A DNA stretch of 32,537 nt from Neisseriaceae bacterium JH1-16 (GTDB lineage Bacteria > Pseudomonadota > Gammaproteobacteria > Burkholderiales > Chromobacteriaceae). The notes below the pieces were generated by a model that was not told the origin of the DNA, ran no database searches, and saw only the letters and a program-made list of their open reading frames with translations. Shown in pieces: positions 15,987 through 24,106 of this stretch. The position numbers and the translations under genes were made by a program. The stretch is from NCBI GenBank assembly GCA_025989215.1, contig JAPDNP010000012.1, forward strand, positions 1-32,537, in the 5' to 3' direction. Within the stretch, counting starts at the first letter, position 1, and each line of letters starts with the position of its first letter.

Positions 15987-16607
15987 TCAGGACAGCTTGC
16001 GGAACAGCCGATAGGCGAGATAGTTCTGCGTTTCCTTGAACAGGAAGCGCAGCTGTGAACCGACCGTCTGGTAGCGGCTCGAAGGGGTCGGTGCCGGGTA
16101 GGCCTTCAGGCCCAGATCGTGTGCCATCAGCATTGCGCGGCGCATATGAAAGGGGTCGCTGACGATCAGGAAGGAATCGAGGCCGATTGCGTGGGCCTCG
16201 CGGCCGGCGTTTTGGAGGTTGTCGTAGGTGGTGCGCGACTCGGTTTCGATCAGGATATCTTCGGGCGGCACGCCACGTTCGATCGCATAGCGGCGTCCTA
16301 CCGCGGCTTCAGTCGGGTAGCCGGGCTCCGGGGTGCCGCCGGTGAACACCAGCATGCGCACCTTGCGCGCCTGATACAGCGACAGCGCGTGGTTGATGCG
16401 TTCGCGAAACACCGGCGACGGCCGGCCACCCCATGCGGCGGCGCCAAGCACCAATGCCGCATCGGCGGTCTGCTCACCGTGGTGCTGGCTGTAGTCGTAC
16501 ACCTGCCAGGCGGCGCCGCCAAAGCCGAGCACGGCCAGCAACAGGCTGACGATTACGCCATTGATGAACCAGCGCCAAGTGCTGGCCCGTTTGATCTTCA
16601 TCCCCAC
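15987..16607 (-). CDS. SanA/YdcF/ElyC-family (DUF218) membrane-anchored protein
   Basis: A 206-residue protein with one N-terminal membrane segment (about residues 14-34) and a DUF218 domain. Family signatures are AALVLGAAAWGGRPSPVF, TEAAVGRRYAIERGVP and ESRTTYDNL. Members such as SanA and ElyC influence envelope integrity and vancomycin sensitivity in enterobacteria; the biochemical activity is not settled. The start is GTG at 16607 or ATG at 16601, which differ by two residues; GGGA upstream fits the GTG slightly better. It is the last gene before the terminator at 15937-15963. Confidence 0.87.
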   Translation of the reverse strand: MGMKIKRASTWRWFINGVIVSLLLAVLGFGGAAWQVYDYSQHHGEQTADAALVLGAAAWGGRPSPVFRERINHALSLYQARKVRMLVFTGGTPEPGYPTEAAVGRRYAIERGVPPEDILIETESRTTYDNLQNAGREAHAIGLDSFLIVSDPFHMRRAMLMAHDLGLKAYPAPTPSSRYQTVGSQLRFLFKETQNYLAYRLFRKLS

Positions 16608-16702
16608 TGCATCCCAAAGCAGCCACTCTAGTGGCGGACAGGCATTCTGTGCCCGAGTTCACGGCCGAAGACGAGCTTCGCCGGCATCCTGATCGGTAAC
16701 GA

Positions 16703-16727
16703 GACGGCCGGCTCATGGCCGGCCGTC
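16703..16727. repeat. Hairpin downstream of the broken metallopeptidase gene
   Basis: GACGGCCGGC (16703-16712) and GCCGGCCGTC (16718-16727) are exact complements around a 5-base loop. No T run follows on either strand. It sits in the 190 bp gap after the metallopeptidase gene and may act as a weak or Rho-assisted terminator or protect an mRNA end. Nothing else was recognised in this gap. Confidence 0.55.
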
Positions 16728-16797
16728 GTCACCGCTAGAAAATACGCCAGCCGGCGTCTGTCGTCAAAACACGACAGGCCGCGCCCCCCCACGACAA

Positions 16798-17661
16798 CTA
16801 GGGATTGGCTGCGGCAAAGGTGTTGCAGCTGTCGATGCGACCCGACCGCAGACCGGTGCGGAACCACTTCAGCCGCTGCGCCGAGCTGCCCTGCGTGAAC
16901 GAGTCGGGCACCACCCGGCCCTGCGTCTGCTGCTGCAAGCGGTCGTCGCCGATCGCCTGCGCTGCGGCAAATGTCTGCTCGGCGTCGCCCTGCTCGAGCA
17001 GTTTGCGCTCGGCGGCATGGTTGCCCCACACCCCGGCCAGACAATCGGCCTGCAACTCCTGCCGCACCGACAGCGCATTGCGGTAGCTCTGCGACTTGCC
17101 GCGTCCGGCGGCGTCGACCTACTGCGAGACGCCGAGCAGCGTCTGCACGTGGTGGCCGACTTCGTGCGCGATCACGTAGGCGCGGGCGAAGTCGCCCGGC
17201 GCGCCGAAACGGCTGGACAGCTCATCGAAGAAACCCAGGTCGATGTAGACCTTGTGATCGCCGGGGCAGTAGAAAGGGCCGACCGCCGCACTGGCCTGTC
17301 CACAGGCCAAAGCCACCTGCTGGCGGAACAACACCAGCTTGGGCGACTGGTAGGACTTGCCGACCTGCTCGGGAAACACCTTGCCCCAGACGTCCTCGGT
17401 GTCGCCGAGCACGGCTCGGACGAAGCGGGTGTCCTGGTCGTTGGCCGGCGGGGTAGCCGGCACCTGCTGCTGCGTTTGCGCGCCGCCTCCTGCCAGATTG
17501 CCGACCAGGCTGAGCATCTCCAGCGGGTTCTTGCCGAGCAGCAGGCTGATCACCACCACCGCGATGATGCCGCCAAGCCCCAGACCGCCGCCGAGCCTCA
17601 TTCCGCCGCCGCTGCGGCGGTCTTCGACGTTGTCGCTCTGGCGCATGTCGTTCCAACGCAT
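16798..17661 (-). pseudogene. YpfJ-type neutral zinc metallopeptidase interrupted by an amber codon
   Basis: One 288-codon frame with a single TAG at 17119-17121, at codon 181. Before the stop: a membrane segment at residues 27-42, a Gln/Pro-rich linker, then VIAHEVGHH with the zinc motif HEVGH at 166-170. After the stop, in the same frame: [20 protein letters not shown] and then ELQADC, the family's expected next conserved block with a likely zinc ligand, then a normal C-terminus. Without the stop, the product would be 287 residues, close to the usual YpfJ length. ATG at 17661 has a perfect GGAGG 7 bp upstream. The amber codon replaces a variable Lys/Gln-type position. It may be a recent mutation, a sequencing error or a suppressed stop; the 180-residue product would lack the third ligand. 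Confidence 0.85.
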
Positions 17662-17681
17662 AATCGATCCTCCAATGGCAG

Positions 17682-17775
17682 TTACCTGTCATTGTCGATC
17701 AGCACGACGACTTTGCCCACCCGATTGGCGGCCAAGCATTGCTCGATGATCTCGCGGGCGAAGCGGTGACACGAT
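17682..17775 (-). pseudogene. Possible 3' remnant of a dehydrogenase-like gene
   Basis: Just upstream of the metallopeptidase gene, the minus strand reads RFAREIIEQCLAANRVGKVV then VLIDNDR and a TAA at 17682-17684. A C-terminus of the form helix, then GKVVV, is common in zinc-independent alcohol dehydrogenases and quinone reductases. No upstream part of such a gene is present, so if real this is a short relic. The call rests only on this ending and is weak; nothing else is recognised in 17776-17883. Confidence 0.25.
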
Positions 17776-17883
17776 GAAACCGCAGGGTGCACGACATCCG
17801 TAGTGCAAGCAATTGGATGCCACTTCAACGCAGGATCGCCCGAGCGCTACAAACCGTGGCCGGGCACTAACAACGCTGACACC

Positions 17884-18093
17884 TCAGTGAGTCAGCGGCG
17901 GCTGACGGCGTGCGGAACGCGGCGGGCAGTGATGATAGGCGGCGCAGCGCGGGCAGCTTTCGCTCTCCTGCCCCATCTGGGCCAGCCAGTAGCAAAGGCG
18001 CAGCCAGTCGCGGTGCAGCACGTGGGCCAGATGATGGCCGAAGGAATGGGCAGCCAGGGTGCGGCCGGCAGCGGCGTGATCGAGACGAGACAT
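17884..18093 (-). CDS. Small Cys/His-rich hypothetical protein
   Basis: A 69-residue protein starting at ATG 18093 with GGGAG 8 bp upstream. It is rich in His and Arg and has CPRC followed by HHCP (about residues 47-56), a pattern that could bind one zinc ion. No family is recognised. The same frame is open to 18420, but the extra residues look like non-coding GC-rich translation, and the ribosome site supports the short form. It could be spurious. Confidence 0.45.
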   Translation of the reverse strand: MSRLDHAAAGRTLAAHSFGHHLAHVLHRDWLRLCYWLAQMGQESESCPRCAAYHHCPPRSARRQPPLTH

Positions 18094-18245
18094 GAGCGGC
18101 TCCCAGTCGGGGGCGGGAGCCCCCTTCACTCTGAACCTAGCCGAGCCGCCATAAATAGGGAGTAAAAAATGCGCCCAAGCACCGTGCACGCTTGTGGACA
18201 AGTCTGTGGACAGACTGTCGATGGGCGGTGGGCAAAATGGGGATA

Positions 18246-18548
18246 TCAGCCGACCAGCTCGATCTCGAACTGCGGCGCCGGCGCGCAGCGCATCCATTCG
18301 GAGAACGCCCCGCACTGTGCATGGGTCAGTGCCTCGCGCCAGTTGCGCACCACCTGATCGGCCTCGTCCATGCCGGTCGGAAAACGGCCGAACTGGCCCA
18401 TCGTGTAGTCGTGCGCCCACTTGGCGAAGCCGGCACTGTCCTCGGTGCCGAAGTAATCGACCAGCGCCAGGTGGAAGCCGCGCTCGACATCGCGGGCGTC
18501 GATCGGGTGGAAATCGGGTTTGAGCAGACGAACAACGAGGCGCGGCAT
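18246..18548 (-). CDS. Hypothetical 100-residue cytoplasmic protein
   Basis: A 100-residue acidic protein, not recognised. Its balanced, aromatic-containing sequence (VERGFHLALVDYFGTED, KWAHDYTMGQFGRFPTGMDE) looks like a real folded protein. ATG at 18548 is preceded by AGGG about 9 bp upstream. It is followed after 152 bp by the small Cys/His-rich gene on the same strand. The divergent transporter gene starts 229 bp away on the other side. No membrane segment or signal peptide is seen. Confidence 0.6.
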   Translation of the reverse strand: MPRLVVRLLKPDFHPIDARDVERGFHLALVDYFGTEDSAGFAKWAHDYTMGQFGRFPTGMDEADQVVRNWREALTHAQCGAFSEWMRCAPAPQFEIELVG

Positions 18549-18692
18549 GACAGGCCCTGCAGTGGGAGGCGGTTGAGGGTTATGAACGCAACAATATAGC
18601 GTGTGCGCCGCAACAAGGAAAGCGCGGTGCCGCGCCCCTCGAACAGTAGCAGCTTTGCGACGGCTTTGCTTCCGATCAAGCGATCAGTCTGC

Positions 18693-18698
18693 TATAGT
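18693..18698 (+). promoter_or_regulatory. Candidate -10 box for the transporter/QueF-like pair
   Basis: TATAGT at 18693-18698 matches the -10 consensus; 17 bp upstream is TTCCGA (18670-18675), a poor -35. A GC-rich segment follows. The 80 bp leader to the start codon was checked for the pseudoknot-like preQ1 riboswitch pattern and none was recognised by eye. Confidence 0.4.
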
Positions 18699-18777
18699 CG
18701 CGCCCGGCCGCGGATATCTGCCGCGCAGCCGACCAATCAATTCCGCTCGCCTGTCTTGCGAGTCGCTGGAGACCCCG

Positions 18778-19311
18778 ATGCTTGCCATCTATATGGGCTT
18801 GTACGCCCTGGCCGTGCTTGCGGCCAACCTGACCCTCGATCATTTCATTCCGCTGCCGGGCTACGGCTTGCTCAGCATCGGCACGATCTTCTTCGCCGCG
18901 GTGTTCACGCTGCGCGACCGCATCAACCTGATCAGCCTGAAGGCGGTGTACGTGGCGATCGCACTGGCGCTGACCATCACCACCATCGCCGCCGTGCTGA
19001 CCCACACCCCGCCGCGCTTCATCGCCGCCTCGTTCGGTGCGATCCTGCTGGGTGAGCTGTCCGAGACTGCGGTGTTCCAGCGCCTGAAGCACCGCTCCTG
19101 GCCGGTGCGCGCGCTGTCGAGCAACGCGATCGGCATCCCGCTCGACTCGGTGTCGTTCACGCTGATCGCCTTTGCCGGCACCATGACGATGCCGCAGATG
19201 ATGGAGATCATCTGGGCCGACGTGATCACCAAGTTCGCCATCGCCTCGGTGCTGGTCATCAACCTGCGCAAGCGCCGCCGCGCTGCCGCCCTGCAAGGAG
19301 CCGCCGCATGA
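18778..19311 (+). CDS. VUT-family (queuosine-precursor type) membrane transporter
   Basis: A 177-residue integral membrane protein with about five or six hydrophobic segments and a basic C-terminus (NLRKRRR). The segment ELSETAVFQRL, then LSSNAIGIPLDSVSFTLIAF, is characteristic of the VUT/YhhQ family, whose studied member YhhQ imports 7-deazaguanine precursors of queuosine. The chain is shorter than YhhQ, as in other short VUT proteins. ATG at 18778 has GGAG 8 bp upstream; upstream in-frame codons from 18601 are judged non-coding. Its stop overlaps the next ATG by 4 bp (ATGA), coupling it to the QueF-like gene, which supports a deazaguanine-related role. Confidence 0.8.
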   Translation: MLAIYMGLYALAVLAANLTLDHFIPLPGYGLLSIGTIFFAAVFTLRDRINLISLKAVYVAIALALTITTIAAVLTHTPPRFIAASFGAILLGELSETAVFQRLKHRSWPVRALSSNAIGIPLDSVSFTLIAFAGTMTMPQMMEIIWADVITKFAIASVLVINLRKRRRAAALQGAAA

Positions 19312-19685
19312 ACGACTACACCTCGCCGCACAACGGCCGCCTGATCAAGACCATCGGCAACCAGCGCCCGCAGATGGCGATGACGGTCGAGCATGTGCTG
19401 CTACTGCCGGAGCTGTGCCCCGCCAGCAAGAACCCGAAGCCCGGCTCGAGCGTAACGGTGCGCTACGAGGCCGGTGCGCGGCTGCTGGAGTTGTTCTCGC
19501 TCGACCAGTACATTGATGGCTTCGTCGGCCACATGATCGTGCGCGACATCGAGTTCTTCACCCAGGTGGTTGGCGAGGACTGCGCCAATGCGCTCGGCCA
19601 GGCGGTCGAAGTGGTCGCCGATATCGAGCTGAACGCAGTGCGCCAGCGCCAGAAGGTCAGCCTGACCGCGCGTCCGACTCTGTAG
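19308..19685 (+). CDS. Short QueF-like (tunnelling-fold) protein
   Basis: A 125-residue soluble protein resembling a single QueF domain. LCPASKNPKPGSSVTVRYEA aligns with the family's LCP.TGQPDFATI.I.Y, keeping the catalytic cysteine (about residue 37). LLELFSLDQYIDGF aligns with VESKSLKLYL.SF, keeping the substrate-binding Glu. The catalytic Asp of QPD is replaced (NPKPG) and the FHED segment is not kept. QueF reduces preQ0 to preQ1 with NADPH; with these changes the protein may have another reaction on a deazaguanine or only bind it. Coupling to the VUT transporter strengthens the link. The assignment is from motif comparison by eye. Confidence 0.65.
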   Translation: MNDYTSPHNGRLIKTIGNQRPQMAMTVEHVLLLPELCPASKNPKPGSSVTVRYEAGARLLELFSLDQYIDGFVGHMIVRDIEFFTQVVGEDCANALGQAVEVVADIELNAVRQRQKVSLTARPTL

Positions 19686-19702
19686 TGATATGTATCCTCT
19701 CC

Positions 19703-19734
19703 TGGGCTGCTCGGACTCAGAACCGCGCAGCCCA
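19703..19734. repeat. Hairpin after the QueF-like gene
   Basis: TGGGCTGC (19703-19710) and GCAGCCCA (19727-19734) are exact complements, with an inner CGG/CCG pair. The following TCTCTA is only weakly T-rich, so this may be a poor terminator. The remaining 210 bp to the next gene become AT-rich close to its start (about 19845-19900), suiting a promoter, but no confident -35/-10 pair was picked. Confidence 0.5.
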
Positions 19735-19944
19735 TCTCTAGCTATCAGTCCTTTGCCTTTCTGCCTTTCGAGGCTAATCCACGATAAAGCCCGCTTGTCT
19801 TTCGACTAACAGGCCCAACTCCAAGCCACCGACTCGCCACAAAGACAAATAAATTACAATTGCTACGTATTAATGCTAATTGCATTTTCCTGTGCCATCC
19901 CTATCATCGCGTCGCACATAACAACATGACAAAGAGGGATGTAG

Positions 19945-21456
19945 ATGTACCTACAGCGAAAGAAACTGGCGACCATTACCTTGTCCGCACTGCTGGTGAG
20001 TGCCTGCGGAGGTGGTGGCAGTTCCGAGACAAGCCAGACCAGCAGTAATAGCGGCAGTAGCCCTGCATCCGCAAAACAGGCGGTGGCTGGCCGTCTGGTC
20101 GCACCGGAGAACACGGCCACCACCAGCTCCCGCATCCTGCTGCAAGAGCAACGCCGGCTTTCCGGCATCCAGGCGCTGATCCAGACTTGCCAAGACGTAC
20201 CATCCGGGTATGTGCCGCTTAGCGGCGTAACGGTGGAGTTCAAGGACAACACCGGCAAGACCGTCGATACGCTCACTAGTGGTAGCTGCGGCGAATTCAG
20301 TGGCAATGTGGCAGGCAGCAGCGCTCAAGCCAACCTGACGACCCATCAGCCGCTGGTGCTCGACTTCACGGCCCTGAGCAAGGCTGGTAGCAGCAAGAGC
20401 GCACCAGTCGTCGCCTCGGCACTACCGCTGAATGCGAGCTATCTGATCAGCTCGGTCCAATATCTGGGACAGGGGCAGATTGCCTACAGTGTGGTCGACT
20501 CGGTCAGTCGCAAAGCCGTGATCGGTCTGAACGCACAGCATCTGGCCGTCAGTGATAACAGCAATGTCAGCTATACCCCAACCATCCAGGGCAGCAGCGC
20601 CAGTGTCGCGGCACCGACCGCAATCGCGCTGGTGCTGGATGCCAGTGGTTCGATGAGCACCTCTCATCTTGCCGCCAACGGCGTCATCCGAAGCTCGTTC
20701 GAACTAGCCAGCCTGGCCACGCATAACTTCCTAGACGAGGTAGAACAGCGTGCGGCCGGGGACCAGGTCAGCATGGTGGTGTTTGACCACAAGGTAACTG
20801 AGATCAACCAGCCCTGGTTGGATAAGCAGTTTCCGATGCTGAACAACAACGGTAATCCAGTGAAAGCCGGGCTACCGGCAAGCGGGCTGACCAGCAATGT
20901 CACCGCGCTGCATCTGGTGGCCGACCTGTACGTTCCCACGTCTCAGCTGTACGGCAAGATCTCCTATCCTTACAGCCCCTTTGCTCCCAACCCGAAGACC
21001 CCTGCGACAAGTGCCGGCGGCTCTTATCCTTGGAACGGTTCGACGGCCTTCTTCGACGCTACCGCCAAGGGACTGGAGCAACTGAGCAATGTCAGCGGCC
21101 GCAAGATGGTGATCAGCATGACAGATGGTTTTGAAAACTCATCGAGCAAATACCCCACCAGCAACGCGCTGATCGCCTACGCCAAGCAGCAGGGGATTCC
21201 GGTGCAAACGATCGGCTTCGGTGCGGCAAGTGATGTCGACGAGAAGAGCATGAAGGAGATCGCCAGCCAGACCGGCGGAGAATACCAGCGTGTCGAGAAC
21301 GAGCAGATCACCGGCCTGTACCAGAACATCCTGACCGGCATCCGCTTCCAGTACACCGCCAAGCTCGACAAGGTACCGGTATCGGGCGTCACACTGAAAC
21401 TGGTGGTGAAGAGCAACGGCAGCGTCTCGCCGGAAAAGACCCTGAGCATTAACTGA
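19945..21456 (+). CDS. Lipoprotein with von Willebrand factor A domain
   Basis: A 503-residue predicted lipoprotein. The lipobox LVSAC places the lipidated Cys at residue 21, followed by GGGG and a Ser-rich linker. The vWA domain begins near residue 225. Its metal site is complete: D232-S234-S236 in LVLDASGSMS, T367 in GSTAFF and D394 in SMTDG. The insertion between residues 290 and 360 is long, and the final 40 residues (VSGVTLKLVVKSNG) look like a beta-sandwich. Such proteins usually bind protein ligands at the cell surface. ATG at 19945 has GAGGG about 8 bp upstream. It is a single gene. Confidence 0.85.
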   Translation: MYLQRKKLATITLSALLVSACGGGGSSETSQTSSNSGSSPASAKQAVAGRLVAPENTATTSSRILLQEQRRLSGIQALIQTCQDVPSGYVPLSGVTVEFKDNTGKTVDTLTSGSCGEFSGNVAGSSAQANLTTHQPLVLDFTALSKAGSSKSAPVVASALPLNASYLISSVQYLGQGQIAYSVVDSVSRKAVIGLNAQHLAVSDNSNVSYTPTIQGSSASVAAPTAIALVLDASGSMSTSHLAANGVIRSSFELASLATHNFLDEVEQRAAGDQVSMVVFDHKVTEINQPWLDKQFPMLNNNGNPVKAGLPASGLTSNVTALHLVADLYVPTSQLYGKISYPYSPFAPNPKTPATSAGGSYPWNGSTAFFDATAKGLEQLSNVSGRKMVISMTDGFENSSSKYPTSNALIAYAKQQGIPVQTIGFGAASDVDEKSMKEIASQTGGEYQRVENEQITGLYQNILTGIRFQYTAKLDKVPVSGVTLKLVVKSNGSVSPEKTLSIN

Positions 21457-21466
21457 CGCAGGCCCC

Positions 21467-21500
21467 AAGGTTGGCCGAACCGCCGCTTTCGGCCAAGCTT
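21467..21500. repeat. Inverted pair of the repeat word after the vWA gene
   Basis: AAGGTTGGCCGAA (21467-21479) faces TTCGGCCAAGCTT (21488-21500) across 8 bp, complementary except for one base pair. The left arm holds an exact copy of the word on the minus strand (21470-21479); the right arm is a near copy ending in G. It lies just ahead of the true terminator at 21510-21537. Confidence 0.8.
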
Positions 21501-21509
21501 GACCAACAA

Positions 21510-21537
21510 AAAGCCCCTTCCATCCGGAAGGGGCTTT
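21510..21537. terminator. Bidirectional terminator between vWA gene and glycan operon
   Basis: AAAGCCCCTTC (21510-21520) pairs exactly with GAAGGGGCTTT (21527-21537) around a 6-base loop, with an A run before the stem and T within its 3' end. It ends the vWA gene (+) and the long glycan operon (-). Confidence 0.9.
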
Positions 21538-21560
21538 GTCATGTCCGGGAGGGACAGCGC

Positions 21561-23453
21561 CTAACGCGCGCTGCTCACCCAGTCCACCGTCGCCTCGGCG
21601 GCCTGGAACTCGTGCACCACCTGCTGCATCAGCGCGAACGCGCGCGCCGCGTCGAGCGCCTGGCAGGCGTCGGCCAGCGCATTCAGGTGGCCGTCGAGCT
21701 CGCTGCGGCTCAGGCAGTATTCCTGGGCGCGCATGATGCGGGCGTGCTCGGTCGGCAGCACGTCGGCACCGATCAACAGCTCCTCGTACAGCTTTTCGCC
21801 CGGGCGCAGGCCGGCGTAGCGGATCTCGATGTCGCCGTGCGGATGCGCGTCGTCCTTCACCTCCAACCCCGACAGGTGCACCATGCGCCGTGCCAGATCG
21901 GCGATCTTCACCGGCTCGCCCATGTCGAGCACGAACACGTCGCCGCCCTCGCCCATCGCACCGGCCTGGATCACCAGCTGCGCCGCCTCGGGGATGGTCA
22001 TAAAGTAGCGGGTGATGTCCGGGTGTGTCACCGTCACCGGGCCGCCGTGCTTGATCTGCTTCTTGAACAGCGGCACCACCGAGCCGGAGCTGCCCAGCAC
22101 GTTGCCGAAGCGCACCATCACGAAGCGGGTGCGACCGCCGCGCTCGGCGCGATCGGCGTGGCGCGCCTGCAAGGTCAGTTCGGCCAACCTTTTGGTCGCA
22201 CCCATCACGTTGGTCGGGCGCACCGCCTTGTCGGTGGAAATCAGCACGAAGGTATCGACGCCGCTGTCCTCGGCGGCGCGCGCGCAGGTGTCGGTGCCGA
22301 AGGCATTGTTGAGGATGCCGGCCACCGGGTTGTGCTCGACCATCGGCACGTGCTTGTAGGCGGCGGCGTGGTAGACGGTCTCGACGCCGAAGGCCTGCAT
22401 CACGCTCTTCAGCCGCGGATAGTCGAGCACCGAGCCGAGCAGCGCCACGCGCGGCACGCCTGGCGCGGTTTGCGCCAGTTCGTGGTCGATCGCGTACAGC
22501 GCGAACTCGGTCAGCTCGAACAGCACGATCTTGGCCGGGCGGTGCTTGACGATCTGGCGGCACAGCTCCGAACCGATCGAGCCGCCGGCGCCGGTGACCA
22601 TCACCACGCGGCCTTCGATATTACGGGACAGCAGATCCTTCATCGGCGGCACCGGGTCGCGGCCGAGCAGGTCTTCGATGTCGACCTCCTTCAGCTCATC
22701 GACGCTGACCTCGCCCGACACCAGATCGGCCAGGCCGGGCAGGCGGCGGATCGGCAGGCGCAACGGTTCAAGCGCTTCGAGAATCTCGCGGTGGCGCGAG
22801 CGGCTGGCCGACGGCATCGCCAGCAGCAACTCGCCGGCCTGCTTCGCCGCCATCACCTCGGCGACGCGCGACGGGTCGTGCACCGCGATGCCGCCGTAGG
22901 TACGCCCCCACAGCGCCGAATTGTCGTCGAAGAACGCCACCACTCGATATTCGCGCGCCGCCTGCAAGGCCATCATCAGTTGCAGGCCGGCACGGCCGGC
23001 GCCGTAGATTGCCACCGGCTTGTTCGGCGAGTCGGCCGCGTCCAGCGTGCGCACGAGTCCCCTGAGCAGGAAGCGGCTGCCGCCGATATACGCCATCGCG
23101 AACATCCAAAAGATGATGATCGCGCTCCTAGGAAACGGGCTGATCCGTGCCATCACGATCACCGCGGTCAGCACCAGCACCGCCAGCGTCACCCCGTAGA
23201 ACACGGTGAGCACCACCTTGTCGTCGAGGAAGCGGATCACCGCGCGATACAGGCCGAGCTTGATGAAGATCGGAATCACCCACAGCGGCGGCACCGCGAA
23301 GATCCACAGGTAGGGGGTGAGCTTCGGGTCCCACACGCCACCCAGGCGCAGGTAGACGGCGCACCACAGCGCGAACGGCAGCAGCAGCGCGTCGAGCAGC
23401 ATCAGCAACGCCATCTTGTTGTGACGCGAAAAATTCAGCAGGTTTGCAAACAT
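21561..23453 (-). CDS. PglF/WbpM/CapD-like UDP-sugar 4,6-dehydratase
   Basis: A 630-residue membrane-bound nucleotide-sugar dehydratase. Four or five N-terminal membrane segments (residues 15-130) precede a first nucleotide-binding motif GAGRAG (151-156). The catalytic SDR domain starts at TGAGGSIG (287-294), with AAAYKHVPMVE (363-373), the STDK motif (406-409) and M417-xxx-K421 in place of the usual Tyr-xxx-Lys, as in WbpM/PglF. The family converts UDP-GlcNAc to the 4-keto-6-deoxy sugar, the first step to bacillosamine-type sugars. It is the last gene of the operon, 14 bp after the sugar transferase. The ribosome site before ATG 23453 is weak. The repeat word occurs at 22179-22188 (Leu-Ala-Glu register). 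Confidence 0.9.
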   Translation of the reverse strand: MFANLLNFSRHNKMALLMLLDALLLPFALWCAVYLRLGGVWDPKLTPYLWIFAVPPLWVIPIFIKLGLYRAVIRFLDDKVVLTVFYGVTLAVLVLTAVIVMARISPFPRSAIIIFWMFAMAYIGGSRFLLRGLVRTLDAADSPNKPVAIYGAGRAGLQLMMALQAAREYRVVAFFDDNSALWGRTYGGIAVHDPSRVAEVMAAKQAGELLLAMPSASRSRHREILEALEPLRLPIRRLPGLADLVSGEVSVDELKEVDIEDLLGRDPVPPMKDLLSRNIEGRVVMVTGAGGSIGSELCRQIVKHRPAKIVLFELTEFALYAIDHELAQTAPGVPRVALLGSVLDYPRLKSVMQAFGVETVYHAAAYKHVPMVEHNPVAGILNNAFGTDTCARAAEDSGVDTFVLISTDKAVRPTNVMGATKRLAELTLQARHADRAERGGRTRFVMVRFGNVLGSSGSVVPLFKKQIKHGGPVTVTHPDITRYFMTIPEAAQLVIQAGAMGEGGDVFVLDMGEPVKIADLARRMVHLSGLEVKDDAHPHGDIEIRYAGLRPGEKLYEELLIGADVLPTEHARIMRAQEYCLSRSELDGHLNALADACQALDAARAFALMQQVVHEFQAAEATVDWVSSAR

Positions 23454-23467
23454 GGTTAAGGGCTAGC

Positions 23468-24106
23468 TCAACGGCTGACGATCCTGGAGAGCGTCGCAAA
23501 GATGATTCGGAGGTCTTCGGCCAGGGTATGGCTGTCGGCGTAACGGCTGTAGTAGGCGAGCTTTTCCGGCAGCACCTGTTCGATATAGGCGCGCTCCGGG
23601 TCGGCCGCCACGCCGAGGATCTCGTTCTCGTCGATCATCTTGATCGACGCCCAGTCGGTGATGCCCGGGCGCAGCGCCAGCACCTTGTCGCGCACCGCGG
23701 CCGGATAATGGGCGACATACTTCGGCACCTCGGGACGCGGGCCGACCAGGCTCATCGTGCCCTGCAGCACGTCGATCAGCTGCGGCAGCTCGTCGCACTT
23801 GCTCTTGCGCAGGAAGCGTCCGGCGCGGGTGACACGCGCGTCGGCGCCGACGGTGAGCTGGCCCTGCCGTTCGGCATCGACCACCATGGTGCGGAACTTG
23901 TGGATGCCGAAAGGTTGGCCGAAGCGCCCCACCCGGGTCTGGCGGAAGAATACCGGCCCGGGCGAGTCGAGCTTGATCCACAGCGCCAGCGCCAGCAGCA
24001 GCGGCGACAGCACGATCAGGCCGAGGCCGGCCGCGAGCAGGTCGAACGCGCGCTTGGCCGCGTCCGACCCTGGGCCACGGCCCTCAGTGACGACGGGCAG
24101 ACTCAT
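23468..24106 (-). CDS. Initiating undecaprenyl-phosphate sugar transferase (PglC-like)
   Basis: A 212-residue monotopic bacterial sugar transferase (PF02397 type). It moves a sugar-1-phosphate onto undecaprenyl phosphate to start a glycan. One hydrophobic segment lies near residues 22-45. Family motifs are KFRTM, the catalytic Asp-Glu in CDELPQL, and LVGPRPE; the usual Leu before DELPQ is Cys. The compact length matches PglC rather than the longer WbaP. The ATG at 24106 overlaps the TGA of the aminotransferase gene (ATGA); the frame stays open to 24253, but those codons overlap the aminotransferase and are not kept. The repeat word (23914-23923) is read as Phe-Gly-Gln. Confidence 0.9.
   Translation of the reverse strand: MSLPVVTEGRGPGSDAAKRAFDLLAAGLGLIVLSPLLLALALWIKLDSPGPVFFRQTRVGRFGQPFGIHKFRTMVVDAERQGQLTVGADARVTRAGRFLRKSKCDELPQLIDVLQGTMSLVGPRPEVPKYVAHYPAAVRDKVLALRPGITDWASIKMIDENEILGVAADPERAYIEQVLPEKLAYYSRYADSHTLAEDLRIIFATLSRIVSR

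Noticed and set aside
18193-18212. Two tandem TGTGGACA words, similar to DnaA boxes
   Set aside because: Each differs from the DnaA-box consensus, there are only two, and no dnaA, dnaN or AT-rich unwinding region is nearby, so an origin is not supported.
18600-18777. A preQ1 riboswitch before the VUT/QueF-like pair
   Set aside because: No compact H-type pseudoknot pattern or A-rich tail was seen; a covariance-model search of this leader would decide it.
21471-23459. A 662-codon open frame opposite the PglF-like gene
   Set aside because: It is antisense to a gene with clear catalytic motifs and is Gln/His/Arg-rich without domains.
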